From NCBI GenBank assembly GCA_024305405.1, contig JAKNDB010000092.1:2015501-2079500 (forward strand): a stretch of 64,000 bases of DNA, given 5' to 3'. This document shows positions 23,094 to 36,295 of the stretch, piece after piece. This DNA comes from Dirofilaria immitis (taxonomy: Eukaryota; Nematoda; Chromadorea; Rhabditida; Onchocercidae). The translations under genes were made by a program, and so were the position numbers. Positions within the stretch are counted from its first letter, which is position 1. The number at the start of each line of letters is the position of its first letter. The notes beneath the pieces are model-generated. The model saw only the letters and a list, made by a program, of their open reading frames with translations. It was not told where the DNA came from and did no database searches.

Positions 23094-26000
23094 TTAACAG
23101 CTACTTGTTGCGTTCAATTCTTCCTCATCATCAGTAACAGTGGCGGAAGGGCGATATGATAGCGGTGATAATATTACTCGCACTTCTGCGCCACCATTGA
23201 TTCGTTGTGGATTTTTGCAAATCAAGAAAGGGACGTAGAACATTTTACTATGCAACAATACCGATGATGCAGAATGTAGCATTGGTAACCTATAATGGCC
23301 ACTAAGCGACATATTATCAGTTAATGTCGCGGTCATATCAAGTGTTACCGTAGTGTTATTTGAAATTTTGATCACAAAACACCAAAAAAATTTCAAATGT
23401 GCAATCAAAAGCATTGCTGTACATTATTTTTGAAAGTTTTTCAACGGATACTGTAAAAGTAACCATCGCATAATCATCACGTAGCGAAGTGACCATGAGA
23501 TTATGATATCACTGATCATATGAATTTTAAAACTTTAATACCAATTAATACTATGGATAAAAATGAACCATGTTAAAATGTCAGTAAGCCGTGCGCCATT
23601 TTCATGTTGGCTGAGATGTATTTGCAATGCTTTCACAAACTGATCCTGTATTATAGATACTTTTCGAATATAAACACTTCGCACCATCGATTCTTTCAAA
23701 TCTATAGCCGTTTCGTCTAAAACTAAACAAATAGTCAATATGATCAAGATAAAACTAATCTTAATAAACTATCTTTCAATATTGATCAATTGTACTTTTA
23801 TTTTCACTTCGTCATGTTATTACCTTCTTGCAAAAGAGATTAATAACAAGCAGTATCTTACTAAAATTTTAATACTGGTATTTATAACTCCTAAATAAAT
23901 AAAAACTGGCATATATGCTTAAGGAGAATAGAACATAATTTTGCTATTAAAGGGTGAAAAAAAAATGAATTCTTTTGTCCGAAATGAAATACAAGATCAA
24001 TTCGATCCAGAATGCTTTAACTGGAAATGTGACTGATAACGTTGCGATATTAAAATTTGAAATATATAGTAGGATTTGCAATTTTTCCTACAAGGTTATT
24101 CGTTTATCATTATCATCATTAGATTACATTTTCATACATCTACTATCATTCATATAATTTCAAGAAATCCGATTTTTGAAGAAGATTTTCCATTTCGTAT
24201 TATTACCATCATGAAAATCTGGCCTAACATCACTTTTTTTTTTCAGTTCCTCAAGTAGTTTTCGAATAAATTTACAAAAATGACAACTGTCTTATTGCAC
24301 TGAGAAACACAAAACGAGAACTCATTTCCGTCTTCTTTTCAATTTTTAAAGAAAAAAGCGTTTCCCAGAAATTAGAATACAATATGAAAATGAGTTTATT
24401 TTGATTTATTCGTCTAGAATAATCTTTAAATTCTGGAAAATACATGAAATATTAGAATCATAATCATTTAAATAAAACAAACCACAACTGTGAGGTGTGT
24501 AGTGCAACAAAGTAATAGCTTTCAAGCAAACATATGCTTCCAAAGTAATTTTCAAACGACTGAATGAATGCAGTAAAGCCGTGAATTTTTCAACCAAAGG
24601 TGAAGCCTCTCTAAAACATTGTGGAAAGATAATGATTGTTTATATGATACTGCAAAGATAGGGAAAATTAATCAGATATTGATAGTAATCTCTGTTACTG
24701 TAAGTGTTATAGTATCAGTTTTTTAATTAAGTGAAGCTATACCATTTTCATAATGTAATGCCTTATTGGGCCTGGTTTTAAACTTCCTTTCCACATTTTT
24801 TACAACAACAACTATCTGACGTTCAAAGTAAAATTTATTTACTGAATACTATATTTTTGTTTTCGAAAAACGAACTTATTCACATGCTCTAGTGGTATAT
24901 GCTTCCCCATGACGGCACACAATCGTTTCTGTAGCAGTTGTAGATTGATAGATGAATCAATGAAAGATATTTCTTCGCTATCTTCAGTAGTCGTCGAACT
25001 GACCGGCAAACTTTCTTGATAAGAAGTTCGTGTTGAAGCAGCATAAAAGCAGGCTGACAGCAATACCTGAAATCTGTGATCTCAATCGAGAATGATTTGA
25101 TATTGCAAAAATCTTTTAGCTGAGCAAGACTTTTCATAATTACAAATGTTTAGTGCAAGAAGATGCAGCATAATTTAAACAAAAAGTAACATAATTGTAA
25201 ATTTATGATATATTTAGTAAGACGAATTCCGACCAATTCAGCCCATCGCTGTGTTAACAGATGAGTGTGTACTTCTACGGGTAATTCATGATAGAACAGG
25301 AGCATTTTGGTCCATTCCACCAACTGTTCAACTATTTCATCACCGATTCTTGACAACCTCTGACATGCGGGAATCGTCGAGTCACTAATGCGTGATTCTA
25401 ACTCTTGCGCCATCCGTAGACCTTTCAGATTGATTAGTTTTTCGATTTGATCTATTTCAATCAGTTCCTAGAAGAGATAAATTACTTTTTTGAATGTCTA
25501 AATAAAAGAGTTAATGAAATCTACAAAATTACTACAGTCAACTATAGAATTTCAATTGAAATAAAACTATAAAACTGAATTACGCTAAAATGTGCTAATA
25601 TATTTTGAATAAGTTCTGAAAAAGTGCAGTCGAAAATAATAAAAAGCATCCAATGATCACTTCCAAAAATTGAATTTTTTTTAAATTAACATGTAAACAA
25701 ATGGGTGTAATAATAGCAGAAATCAATCAATTACATAGCTTATAATAACTAAACTAATTGTTTCATGTGAGAAGACAAATCATCATCTGATGAATTGCTA
25801 ATTTCATTCGTTCGGATCTTTACATAACATTTTTAGGAATAGCAAACAGATTATGAAATAGCAAAAATTTTCCACTTTGACAATGAGTAAAAGGAATTGC
25901 TAGAATCACAATAAATTTTTGAAAATTGATCAAATTTTTAAGAAGTGATGGAATTGAGAAGATATTCAGTATATCCAAGAAACCAAACAAATAGCACTGA

Positions 26001-29000
26001 TAAGTGTAAAGGCAGTAATTAGGACATTAGTCTTATTATCCGACCGTTTATTGAAAGAAGAATCATATTTTACTGAAAAAATAAATTGCTGAATAAAAAA
26101 ATGACTGCTACTGCTACAGTGACATAAGTGCAAATTCAAATTGGAATAGTTGTCATCACTCTAGATCTTATGAAAATTGAGTAATTTTAATATTCTCCCA
26201 TCTTAACTAATAAAACTGAAAACTAAGAATTTTATAAAATTTGGAGTAAAAATCAAAATTGAAGCGAAAAAATGGTAGAGATTATTAAATGAAAGATAAC
26301 AGTATCTCAACTTTCGATGAATTCAATTAACATTTAACAAATGATTGTTATGTCACAGAATTGCTATTAGAAATCAAAATGATAGGATAGCTTTGTTATG
26401 GATTCTTTATTAATTAACTGACAAATCTTAATGACTCGCAAGTAATGTCCAATTTTTATTAACGAAATAAATTAACAAGTATTTAAAGAGCAAAGAACAT
26501 CTAAAGATGAACTTAAAATTTTATATATCGCATAGTGAGAAAATTTTCTTCCTTAATCGATAATTGGTTTTTAAACAAAATATTACCAATTAAATTGAAA
26601 TAAATATTTATAAAATTTAAGATTTAAAAATGTAAAGATCTTATCAAATCGTTCTAATCACTATACTCAAAAAAAATCCTTAAAATGTTTGTTATTTGGA
26701 AGACATACTGTCAAAGATCGTAATCAGTTTGCTCATAACAAATCTTACTATAGATGAATACTATAAAAAGATGCTCATTATGTAGATAGGTTTTGTGAAA
26801 ACGAAATGAAAGCTTCAAAATTCACTCTGAAAAATTGATGATTATCGATTATGAGCCAATAATTTTTAATAAAGATCAATCAAATATTAATGATTATAAA
26901 ATTTTTCGAAATCTACACTAGAAAAGGGAAAATATTTTGGCAATAATGACAAAGAATATCTGATAATCATTATAGTTTTAAAAAATATACTTATCTAAAA
27001 ATTTCGATGGCACAGCAACTTATTTAGGAAAAATATAAGAGAAAAATTATGTGAAATCTATTTTTTTTCTTCGATTAATGTAAAGATAATAACTCTTTGA
27101 TTTACATTACATAAGGATTGATTAAAATGGATTTCTTAAATAATTGGCCATTTTAGCATGAAATTAAGTCAGAACTATCCTTTTTCTTTTTTTTTTTTCA
27201 AGAACACTAGTTCTGGTATAATTTGATTTATTCTATAGCTTAAACAAACAGTCCCAATTACATCTGTAAAAGAAACAAGAGGTAAAATCAGAGATTATCA
27301 TCATCACTTTAATTATTCATTGCATTTGCTGACTAGATGAAGTAAAATGACGCAATACTCGAAATAAAATAGTATTAGAATTTAACAAATTAAACATTCA
27401 ACTATTACCTGTATGAGATTTTTGTTATGAGAAGGAAGTGGAGATCTGCTTAAGGCAAACTGAACGGATATCCTACTATTACAGCCACTTGTTGGTGGTA
27501 TTTTTTCACTTCTGGTAACACTCTCTTTGGCCGACAAATTAAGAGGTTCGGTGCAGCTTTGTTCATCGAATGTTGATGTACCCAATAATGGGCTTTGCTG
27601 CGGTATATGCTCCATTATTCGTTCTTCTGAAGGTGTATATTTTGAAGTAGTGCCGGAAGCGCTAAGTAGTGTGCCACAACGTGGAGCGTTTTCTCGTAAG
27701 ATACTTTCACACAATGCTTGCAAACGCCTTGTCTTCTTGTATTTCAATTTGTATAAGTTGTAAATAGCGCTTCCATTCCGACCACCTGGCATTCGATCTT
27801 CTCGTACTGCTTTAATTAAGTTCTAATTTATTTATTTCTAAATATCGTAACAATTTGTTTAGGAAGTGTTTTTCTTTTGATTGTATATTGAAAACAAAAT
27901 ATATAATATTGAAAACAAAAGGACAGAAAATTACTCCAACATATGCCCATCAACGTTATTATTTAAATAAATAATTAAACACCAGAAATCCTGACCTTCA
28001 AGGACCATACCCTGTTGCAAGCATTTCTGAAATCGACAAAATTGGCATCGATTTCTTTGTTCTTTGGTCATTGGACAGTTTCCCGTACCACTGACGCATG
28101 TATAAACACGTTTGTTTTGTACTGTTCTCTTGAAGAAACCTTTACACCTGAAAAATATTGCACTCATTAGAAAGATTTATTTTAATAACGTAAAATTAAA
28201 GTGGAACTTTGCTGTCCGATCTGTTTCGAAAACGAAAATGGCGAAAAGAAGATTAACTTATGAAAACATTCTAGCAAATGCATAAACAGGCATGTTGGAA
28301 GGCAAATATATATTAATTTACCTTTACCCACACTGAATTAAATCAAAAATTTTATAAATCACTTTCTAAGCAGAAATGAAATTTCATTCAGTGCTATCAT
28401 TATGCGATATATCAAAAGACTCTGGCGAGAATATTGGCCAAGCATCACTTTTTCTGATAAAAAAATTGGTCAATACAGCGTAGACTAAACAAATGTAAAA
28501 AGTCTTTTTATGTGTACTTCATGTCTGGACTTCCCAGATTTGAAACTTAAGTTCTTAAATTTTTTGGTAAAGATATGCTAAAGTGCTCTGGAAGTTTACG
28601 AATTGACAGCCAATTACATTTTAGAATATTAAAGAAACAAAGCTATTTGTACTTTAAGATTTCAGCTTACTTCGAGAAATATTGAATTTTATAGGCGTCG
28701 CATATAGCAACTAACAAACTATCTAAGCATAAAACAAGTCGTTACGGTGTCAACTAATTTCAACAAAAAATTAATGTATATTAAAAAAATTGGCAAGACA
28801 ATTTGCAATAGCATAAACAGGTAACACTTGCTCACACCTTTGCAGGTAGCTTATTTACGAACAGTGACTCATTTTTTCCATTGATGTAAAGAAACAATCT
28901 TGCTGGATGAAGAATAAGGAAGATAGCAATAAAAGGTTAGTATCGGTTATGTAACTGAGTTTTGGGGATATGTTATTAAAATAAAAATTCTCTATGAAAT

Positions 29001-32000
29001 TTTGAAAACTTTTCGTCTTGCAAAAATTTGTGTCTTTGGACAAATAAAAATGTAAACAAACAAATGACAAAAGGAATTCAATTTCCGCATAATAATATCG
29101 AATAACGAGGACCACTTTTAATAGTAAATGAAGTTCAGCAATAATATATGCCTATTTTTATTGACCTTAATTCAATTTTTACACCTTGAAAAAATGAACA
29201 AACGCCCGGTTTTATCACACTATGAACTGTCGTCCTGTTGATCTTCAGCATTTCAATGCATTAAAAAGGCGGACGGAGAAATCAGTTTATTTATAATGCG
29301 ATGGCTCAGAAAAATAAAGGAAGATAAATAACACAATGAACAAAAAAGAGATGTTTTCAGTAGCAATTGATAACCTATTTCATGCAAATCAGTTCGTATA
29401 TCAGATTGCGTTTCTCTGTACAAAAAAATGCAATAATTTCTACAACTACTATCACTATCATTATCATTACTAGTTATGATTATATTATGATTATACTATT
29501 TTATTACTATCAATATCAATATTATTATGCAATGAAAAGCTTGAAATTGACATTTTATAATCAAACACTCTTTAAATTGTTTTGTCATTAATAATTATTT
29601 GCTTTTAGTATCCGCCATTTTCCTAGCAATTAAAGCAGATTTAGAAATAATTTTTGAATAACTGTTGCTTATAGTACACCAAACATCACATAAGGCAATT
29701 TCGCTTCGGACATATGCCACTAGTAGTAGGGAAGGATTCATTGAAGAGATCAATTTCTTCATGTTGCAAAGACTAAATTAAATTTACTGAAATTCTCCTC
29801 TAAAGTTGTGAAAGAAAGTTCGTATTTGCAAAAAATAAAACCAATTTTTCGATGCTTAATAATAAATAGATTTTAATTCTTATGCTTCCAATACTTTTTC
29901 ATCGAAATGATTGCAAACATCAAATCAAATTTAGTATTACTGATGATAATTATTTGGAATGAAAACAATAAAACCTTTAAATATATAATTTATGATTAAC
30001 ATGTAAGAGAAATTCAATGGCGAGGTTTATCAATGCTTTTCATTATCTTAGGCAAAATCTTCTTTATACTGATATCACCATAATTAGCATTCACTAATTA
30101 GTTCATTAATCTTTTCTTTTAAAATTTGCTATTATAATGTTTCCCTTATTGTTGTGATTCTGAAATAACGTCTGAAAGATGAGAAATAACTTACCCTTCA
30201 CACGTGTAAATGCCATAATGCAATCCTGATGATTTGTCGGCACAGATAGCGCATAATAATGGATCATCGTCCAAGTAATCGGTCATAAGCGTTGCAGTAA
30301 ATTCGCCTGAGCGATGTCCATCTACTCGTCCGTTCCATGTATGCGTCGTTTCCGAGCCATTTGATTGGGCTAAAAATGATTAACGAAATAAAAGTTTAGT
30401 AAAACTCGAATTATAACTTATCGTAAGTTCTCGTTTATGCTGAAAAAAAGTAAGTGAAACATAAATATGCAATGAGTAAAGTCACCGCCATTTGAACCGT
30501 CTACATTCTATGCATAAAATCTTTGAATAAGACTCAATTTTCATTAAGAAAATTTTATTAGACTAATCAAGTTTCAGTACATCAGGATAAATCATAGCAA
30601 CATAATATAGTGATAAAATATCTCATATACTAATTGCATGCTGCCCAAGGATTATTATAAATAAAACTGTATTGCAGAAACGAATAAAAATTTATAATTA
30701 TTCATAGTGTCTTATTTTTGAAATATAAATAACAAAGGAAGGAAGCCCTGTATACAAAATAGTACAAAAATTTTTGCTGTATACTATAAACCTGATGTCA
30801 TTGATGGACTGCTCATGTTGGAACTCACAACTGCTGTATTTGGTTCTACGCTGTAATGATTCAACCAGGAAAATTTATCAGAACTGCGATCGGATCCAGT
30901 TGTTGTTGTTATACGATCCTTCTGTGACGTACTAGATTGCGACGTTCTTGAACATGATGTCTCGACACTTTGGGGTGAGTCGGGACTTAAAATTTTTTAA
31001 ATTTATTTCCACAGTTTTTAACATATTCGTTGTAGTTCTGTAATATACGAAGTTTGGCTTAGATAGTTCGTAATAATAACTTCAAAAATAGACTGAAAAT
31101 TGGGCATATTCAGGTATCGCCACGATTATCGCTGTTATAGAACAAAGCCACAGAAAAGAATTCGTGCCTTTGATTTGATTTCAGAGTTTGTAATTACAGA
31201 ATTAATTTGTGATTTTTAGAATTGCAAAACTACAAATTACTAGGTAATCAAAGATGCACAAAGATATGCATGAAATATTTCTTAAATATTTATGAAGATT
31301 ATGCTGTTTTCTCCTTCCTCCACATACTCAATGTTTGATAACATTATAATTGATTTATTTTTTCAAAATGCTTAAAATTTGAAAATTCCTTTGACATTTT
31401 CAATGGATAATCATTAAATTATACAATAAAATATTGAACTTATCGGCTAAATTGTCAAAATCTAAAACTTGAAAATGATGAGTAAATTAAACAATTCTCA
31501 CTACCAGATATTATTATCCAGAAATCTGCAATTACAAAATGCCACTCCAGATCGAGGTAGATAGTGTTTAGTTTTCTAGTATACTCTTCTTTTTCAGTGC
31601 TTTTGCCCTTGTTGCCCTTTGAAAACAGGTTTTCGAGGTATTTAAAAACAGATTGAGTTGGTTGATCTAGAAACCCAAGGTGCTGTCGCGACAGTGCAAG
31701 GACATATAAGTCCTCTGGCTTTGCCAAGGTCATCTTCCTCACTTTTTCTCGAGAATAAATTACCTAATTCTGTCTTTTTCAAATTAACTCAGCTATTATT
31801 CGCAACAAATATTACAAACACCTTATGATGATGGTATTTTTCGAATAATTTGATCCTAATGATTATAAATTCATTGGTCATGCATATGGAAAAGGAATGT
31901 CAAGAGTTATTTAGGATTCTTCTATTAGACAAATAAAACAAAAATTTAGAAAAAATAGCAGTTGTCAGCTAAGTTATGGAGTGCAATGGAAACTGTTGCT

Positions 32001-32841
32001 GAATCAATTGATGATCAAATAAGAAAACTAAGTGAAGTTAAGATGGCTAGCTAAATTTCAACGAGTTGAACTTTGTAAATTCGAAGCTATAAAGAATGAT
32101 GAAAGTAGTGATATGTCAAGAAAGAGCAAGAATATCTGATTCTCCACTAGGAAATCGATTATTTTTTCTATAAAATTTAGAATAAAAATTTTTTTCTAAA
32201 CTTCATGAATAAAACTAAAAGAAAAGTCAAGATGACAATGCTTCTCTTCAAGTCGTATCAGCTTAAAATAATTTCGTATAATTTAGGCAAATATAGAATT
32301 CAAATTAAATATAATAGACCTGCATTGCTCTTTTCGAATTGTTCTACTCGCTTCTGAATCCCAACCGATGCGATTATTAGTAGAAGTAGGAGAAACCGAA
32401 TTATTGATTAAAGCCGTGCTTGAAGACAATGAATGTGATCCAGAAAGAATGGGTGATCGAGTAATCTGAGCTAAGTGATGCAGATCAAAACCATGACCCA
32501 TCTGTGTTAAGTAGTAACTGTACAATGTGAAAGGATCGGTAGTTGCTGTATGAGAATAAGGTCTGAAATGCCATAATGAACGTTATGTCGAAATAAAAAT
32601 AAAATAACTAGACAAACTGATAGTATTGGAAAAACAAAAAATCATTCACATTTATCATAGCTCATCAAAGCACAATAGTACATTTTACATATTGCTGTCG
32701 GTTTATCAATTATGCTGATGATTGCTTATCAAACACTTACTTGATAGGTTGAGGATGTACAATGATGGGATGAGTTATTCGCGCAGACGTGGACGAAGTG
32801 ATGACAGGAGATCGGAATGCTGATGTCGGTTCTGTACTCAT
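23094..32841 (-). CDS. nhr-91: Nuclear hormone receptor, NR6A group (GCNF/DHR4/NHR-91)
   Basis: Nuclear transcription factor with a C4 zinc-finger DNA-binding domain and a ligand-binding domain. Exons (minus): 32741-32841, 32320-32562, 30792-30985, 30195-30369, 27996-28147, 27409-27809, 25234-25467, 24876-25066, 24483-24610, 23569-23716, 23094-23289, about 720 residues. All joins are in phase with no correction. The N-terminal half is Ser/Thr-rich. The first finger is [20 protein letters not shown] and the P-box CEGCKGFFKR; the second finger runs [11 protein letters not shown] to [16 protein letters not shown]. The C-terminal extension [11 protein letters not shown] followed by [10 protein letters not shown] is diagnostic of NR6A and closest to insect DHR4. 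The hinge holds EPLNLSAKE, a CtBP-type motif. The ligand-binding domain includes [15 protein letters not shown] and MRWAEL-type helix 5 residues ([15 protein letters not shown]) and ends [12 protein letters not shown] plus a tail. The symbol is by group membership, so orthology should be tested. Confidence 0.93.
31500..31745 (-). other. GC-richer open frame inside an NR6A intron
   Basis: In the intron between 30985 and 32320. The minus strand is open for about 95 codons from [20 protein letters not shown] and is GC-richer than the surrounding intron up to about 31745. I recognise no family. The neighbouring exons already join in phase (the AG at the end of 32320-32562 plus T gives SPDSPQS), so the receptor does not need it. 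It could be a mobile-element remnant, a nested gene or an alternative exon. Confidence 0.3.
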
Positions 32842-35800
32842 GACTTCACCAACTAACCTGTTCACACTTCTTCCTTTCTCTGCACCTGACTACTTTCCTT
32901 GACCTGTAATTTGAATATGTCGACTCGAGCTCAATAACCCATGATAGTTTTCATCAAAACTTAGTTTTTTCAAATAAACACAGGAGAGGTAAATATCAAA
33001 AGAACGCGTTTATTGAAAAGTATTTTGGCCATTTTCACTCTAACGACAGACTCGTCAAACTAGAATTATTCCTTGTTTTGTCACCTGGATCATTTGCCGA
33101 AGATAGTGGGCATCGAATTTTCATTGAAAAACACAATATTCGAATAGAATATCAAAATTTTGGTGATATTTAGTTAAGGCGACAATGCATTATTAGATGA
33201 TTCAATTTATTATGGATACCTCGTAAATCTAATTTTCATATTTGACTTAATAACTTTAATATATATGATAAGATTTACAAACATAGGATTAGAAGAAGCT
33301 GTTTTTATCGCTAACAATAATGATCAAAAGAAAACAAAGCATATAGAAAGATGAAGTAAACGGAATTCGAGGAGGCCTATATTTGGAGGTATTTTTTATC
33401 ATTTTTAGCTTATCAAGAATTATCATAGTTAATCCTCCAATCATTTCAATATCCATTAATTTCAGCATCAAATTTTCAAATATTTATGCATCACTCTCAA
33501 TAATTCATCATAAAAAGACCATGTAGCTGTTGAAATATATTGAAACTTTTTCGGAAAGAAAAGAAAAGGAAAATATTGCAGAAATTCAGCATCCAAACTT
33601 TCTATTGAAATTTTGAATTTTCGTGAAACGGAAAACTTATTCTTTCAATGGCAGTATGATGTTCTGATATATCTGTTATTTAAAGACTTTAAGTTAAAAC
33701 CAAAATTTAGCCAGCGAGAATCCAAAAATTCGAGTTTTTCTTTGATTCAATCTTTCACTAATAATCGAATTCAGAATATATCTATCAATTTAGCATTTTG
33801 CTTAGGATAAAGTAGTTTGCGGCTAATGAATTAAGCAAAATTTTAAAACCTATTGAAAGCAAAAGGAGTTGAATATTGACAAAGTTTATAAGTAAAGGAA
33901 TTCGAAGCATTCTTTCAGGATAATGATACAAAGGTGAACGGTTGTAATACGCTTAAACATGCAAGAAAGATTTGAGGGTCATATTTGCAAAGATGAACGC
34001 TCTCGACGAATTCTCCACGAGAAAAAGAAATTTTGCTGGTGGTGGTAGGCATATGATTTTGTGGTCTGACACAATCTGGAGGCGGTCATTTGTATCCAAG
34101 CGGAGGAAAAGAGGAGGAGAAGGCATCTGGAGCAATATCATGGCGAAGCAGGTGGGGTTGTCCATTGTTGTCACCATCATCAGGAAAGGCGATCGTAGCT
34201 GGCTGGACCTTCCGAGGACAGCATCAGAGAAGATATATAGGCCGACCGTGATATGGCGTAATCGGCTCAAGAGATGCGAGGAGGGATGTTGGAGTAGGAG
34301 AAGAAGAGGTCAAAAGATATGCAGAACGGAGTGCGTAACATCAATTTAGGGAAGGGTTGGAGGTATGCGTGGAGCCCCGCTACGATCGTGGAAATTGGGT
34401 GACCAACATATCCGAAAACCTTCTTTCTATTTTCATCTTGTTCTTACTGTGTTTTTCGTATTCTTAATAAATCTTATGTTCTGAAACAAATAAATCTCTT
34501 TAATTAAAAAGTGCGCTATAGGACGGAGGATATGTAAAGAAGTTGCATCTTGTCCAAGGCATATAAATTTCGATTTCCATTTTCCCAGGTATTGGACTTT
34601 GAAAGAAATTGGGGGTAAAGGAAGCGCCTATCAATAAAGTAATACAGTTTTCAAAGGTGCTGCTTCAAAGAGAATTCAAGAAAGCATCCAATGATCCACT
34701 ATCTCAACTAAAAATAATGAAGTAATCAGATCAGGTCAAATTACCGACTCGTTCAAAATCTCACTTGGTTGTGATGATAAAATGAAGATAATGGATGAAA
34801 TGTTGCGTCTGAGAATGTGAATAAAAATTCAATTGGATGTGCGAAAAATTGAGGTCGTACACATATATTTATTTGATTATATAATCGTCAGAAGATAAAA
34901 ACTGTCGACCTCGACTAGTCCCATCGATCTATTACCTTTACTATTACGATTTCTTCCAATCTGTTGACCAACGGCCATCTTTTACTTGACAACAAATGGA
35001 TCTCTTCGAAAATATGCATATACACCCTCATTGAAGAGGTTCATAAAATTTGATGCGCAACCTATTTCGAAAAATAGATACCCTGCAATTGCTGCGTCCC
35101 TAGAGATGTAGGGCAATAATGTAATGCTCGAAAGTGGGTCGGGTCAGATGGTGTCGTGCCCCTGTAGAAGGCACTGTGGACGACCTACTTATTCATCTAC
35201 CTGATCCATAACTGGGAAGAGGTGGACTGTTTTGGGACTATATTAAATGCAAATCACTATGTTTGCACTTTTTTCTTGAAATCTTATTTTTGCAGTGAAG
35301 AATAAGAGCTTTTTCAAACTAAAATAATAAATTTCAGAATCAAACCTTTTAATTAAATGTTGGATAAAATAAATTTGCTGCAATAAGAATAAAAGCTTCT
35401 GCAAATTAATGCTAAAGATAAAAAATCATTTTTTATTTTTCCGATGATGAACCTTAATGGGAACTATTCGAGAGTAACAAGTATTAAATTGTAAAAGGTT
35501 AAAATTAACATCATATTTCTAGGTTTATAAAATTTCTTTCTAAAGACTTATATATAAAAAAATACTGTTTACTATCTCATTTAGATTAAGAAGTAAATTT
35601 TATAAACGAATTAGTGAATTTTTCACTTAGGTAAACGTACTAACTTCACTTACGAAAAGACATTAATGAAATATCTTTTGTTTAAAAATTATGCAATCAA
35701 GATTTTGAGGCTTATTTTTCATCAAAATTTATAAGAAGTTTATAAAATCTGAATTATTCATCAAATTGATAACTCAATGAGAGGACAACGATAATTTAAA

Positions 35801-35993
35801 GCAATCAGAGATTTTAGATAAAGTTAGGTAGTATAACATGATTTGTGAAAGTTTATTTGCTTCAGTACTAATATAATTTTCATCATCATAAAAACGAAAT
35901 AGTAAGTAAGCATTGTGACACAACATAATTGAACGAGACAATAAGCATCCGAATAAGATTAGTCTTTCAAAAGCAACTTGAAGAGAAGCAATA
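32842..35993. other. Upstream region of NR6A with a GC-rich island at 33960-34400
   Basis: Mostly AT-rich. The island at about 33960-34400 is clearly GC-richer than its surroundings and open on both strands for about 105-125 codons. On the minus strand one frame is Pro/Ser-rich but interrupted by stops. It lies 1.1-1.5 kb upstream of the receptor start, so a 5' exon or promoter-associated sequence is possible. Nothing else was recognised to 35993; 35100-35220 is also slightly GC-rich. Confidence 0.35.
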
Positions 35994-36295
35994 ATGAGTA
36001 ATGATGGAGGTGATATTGTTAAAAGAAATGGACACTGGACATCGTGAAAACAGAGAAAGCAATGCACGGAAAGCGAGTAGAAAAGGCGATTCCGCGAACT
36101 GCCGATGGTTGCCATCCAGAAGATTGGACAGCCATGACGGATGCATCCAACCACATTTACAAAGGTGATGCTGACCGATCTCCATGTAACCTCATTTCCA
36201 CGAAAGTACTAATCCTGATTGCTCTGTGTCATGCCATCACCACTATTATTACCATTATAAGTGTGGCGGTACGGTTAGGAATAATTAAATTCTGA
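35994..36295 (+). CDS. Candidate tail-anchored small membrane protein
   Basis: Unrecognised. From the ATG at 35994 the frame reads MSNDGGDIVK. If the A4 at 36021-36024 is taken as A5, it continues KKWTLDIVKTEKAMHGKR and on without a break to the TGA at 36293-36295, about 100 residues. The last about 35 residues are a hydrophobic segment (VLILIALCHAITTIITIISV) followed by a short tail ending IIKF: a tail-anchored or single-pass type II pattern. Codon use and GC content are higher than in the flanks. Without the extra base the downstream ORF still begins in frame at an ATG (36044). The opposite strand is also open, which weakens the case. No intron is seen, unusual beside its neighbours. Confidence 0.4.

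Noticed and set aside
27527..27763. Plus-strand ORF
   Set aside because: It is antisense to the NR6A hinge exon, which is strongly supported.
23094..32841. NR4A or FTZ-F1 assignment of the receptor
   Set aside because: The post-finger [11 protein letters not shown] and LYKLKYKK extension fits NR6A/DHR4 rather than the A-box of those groups.
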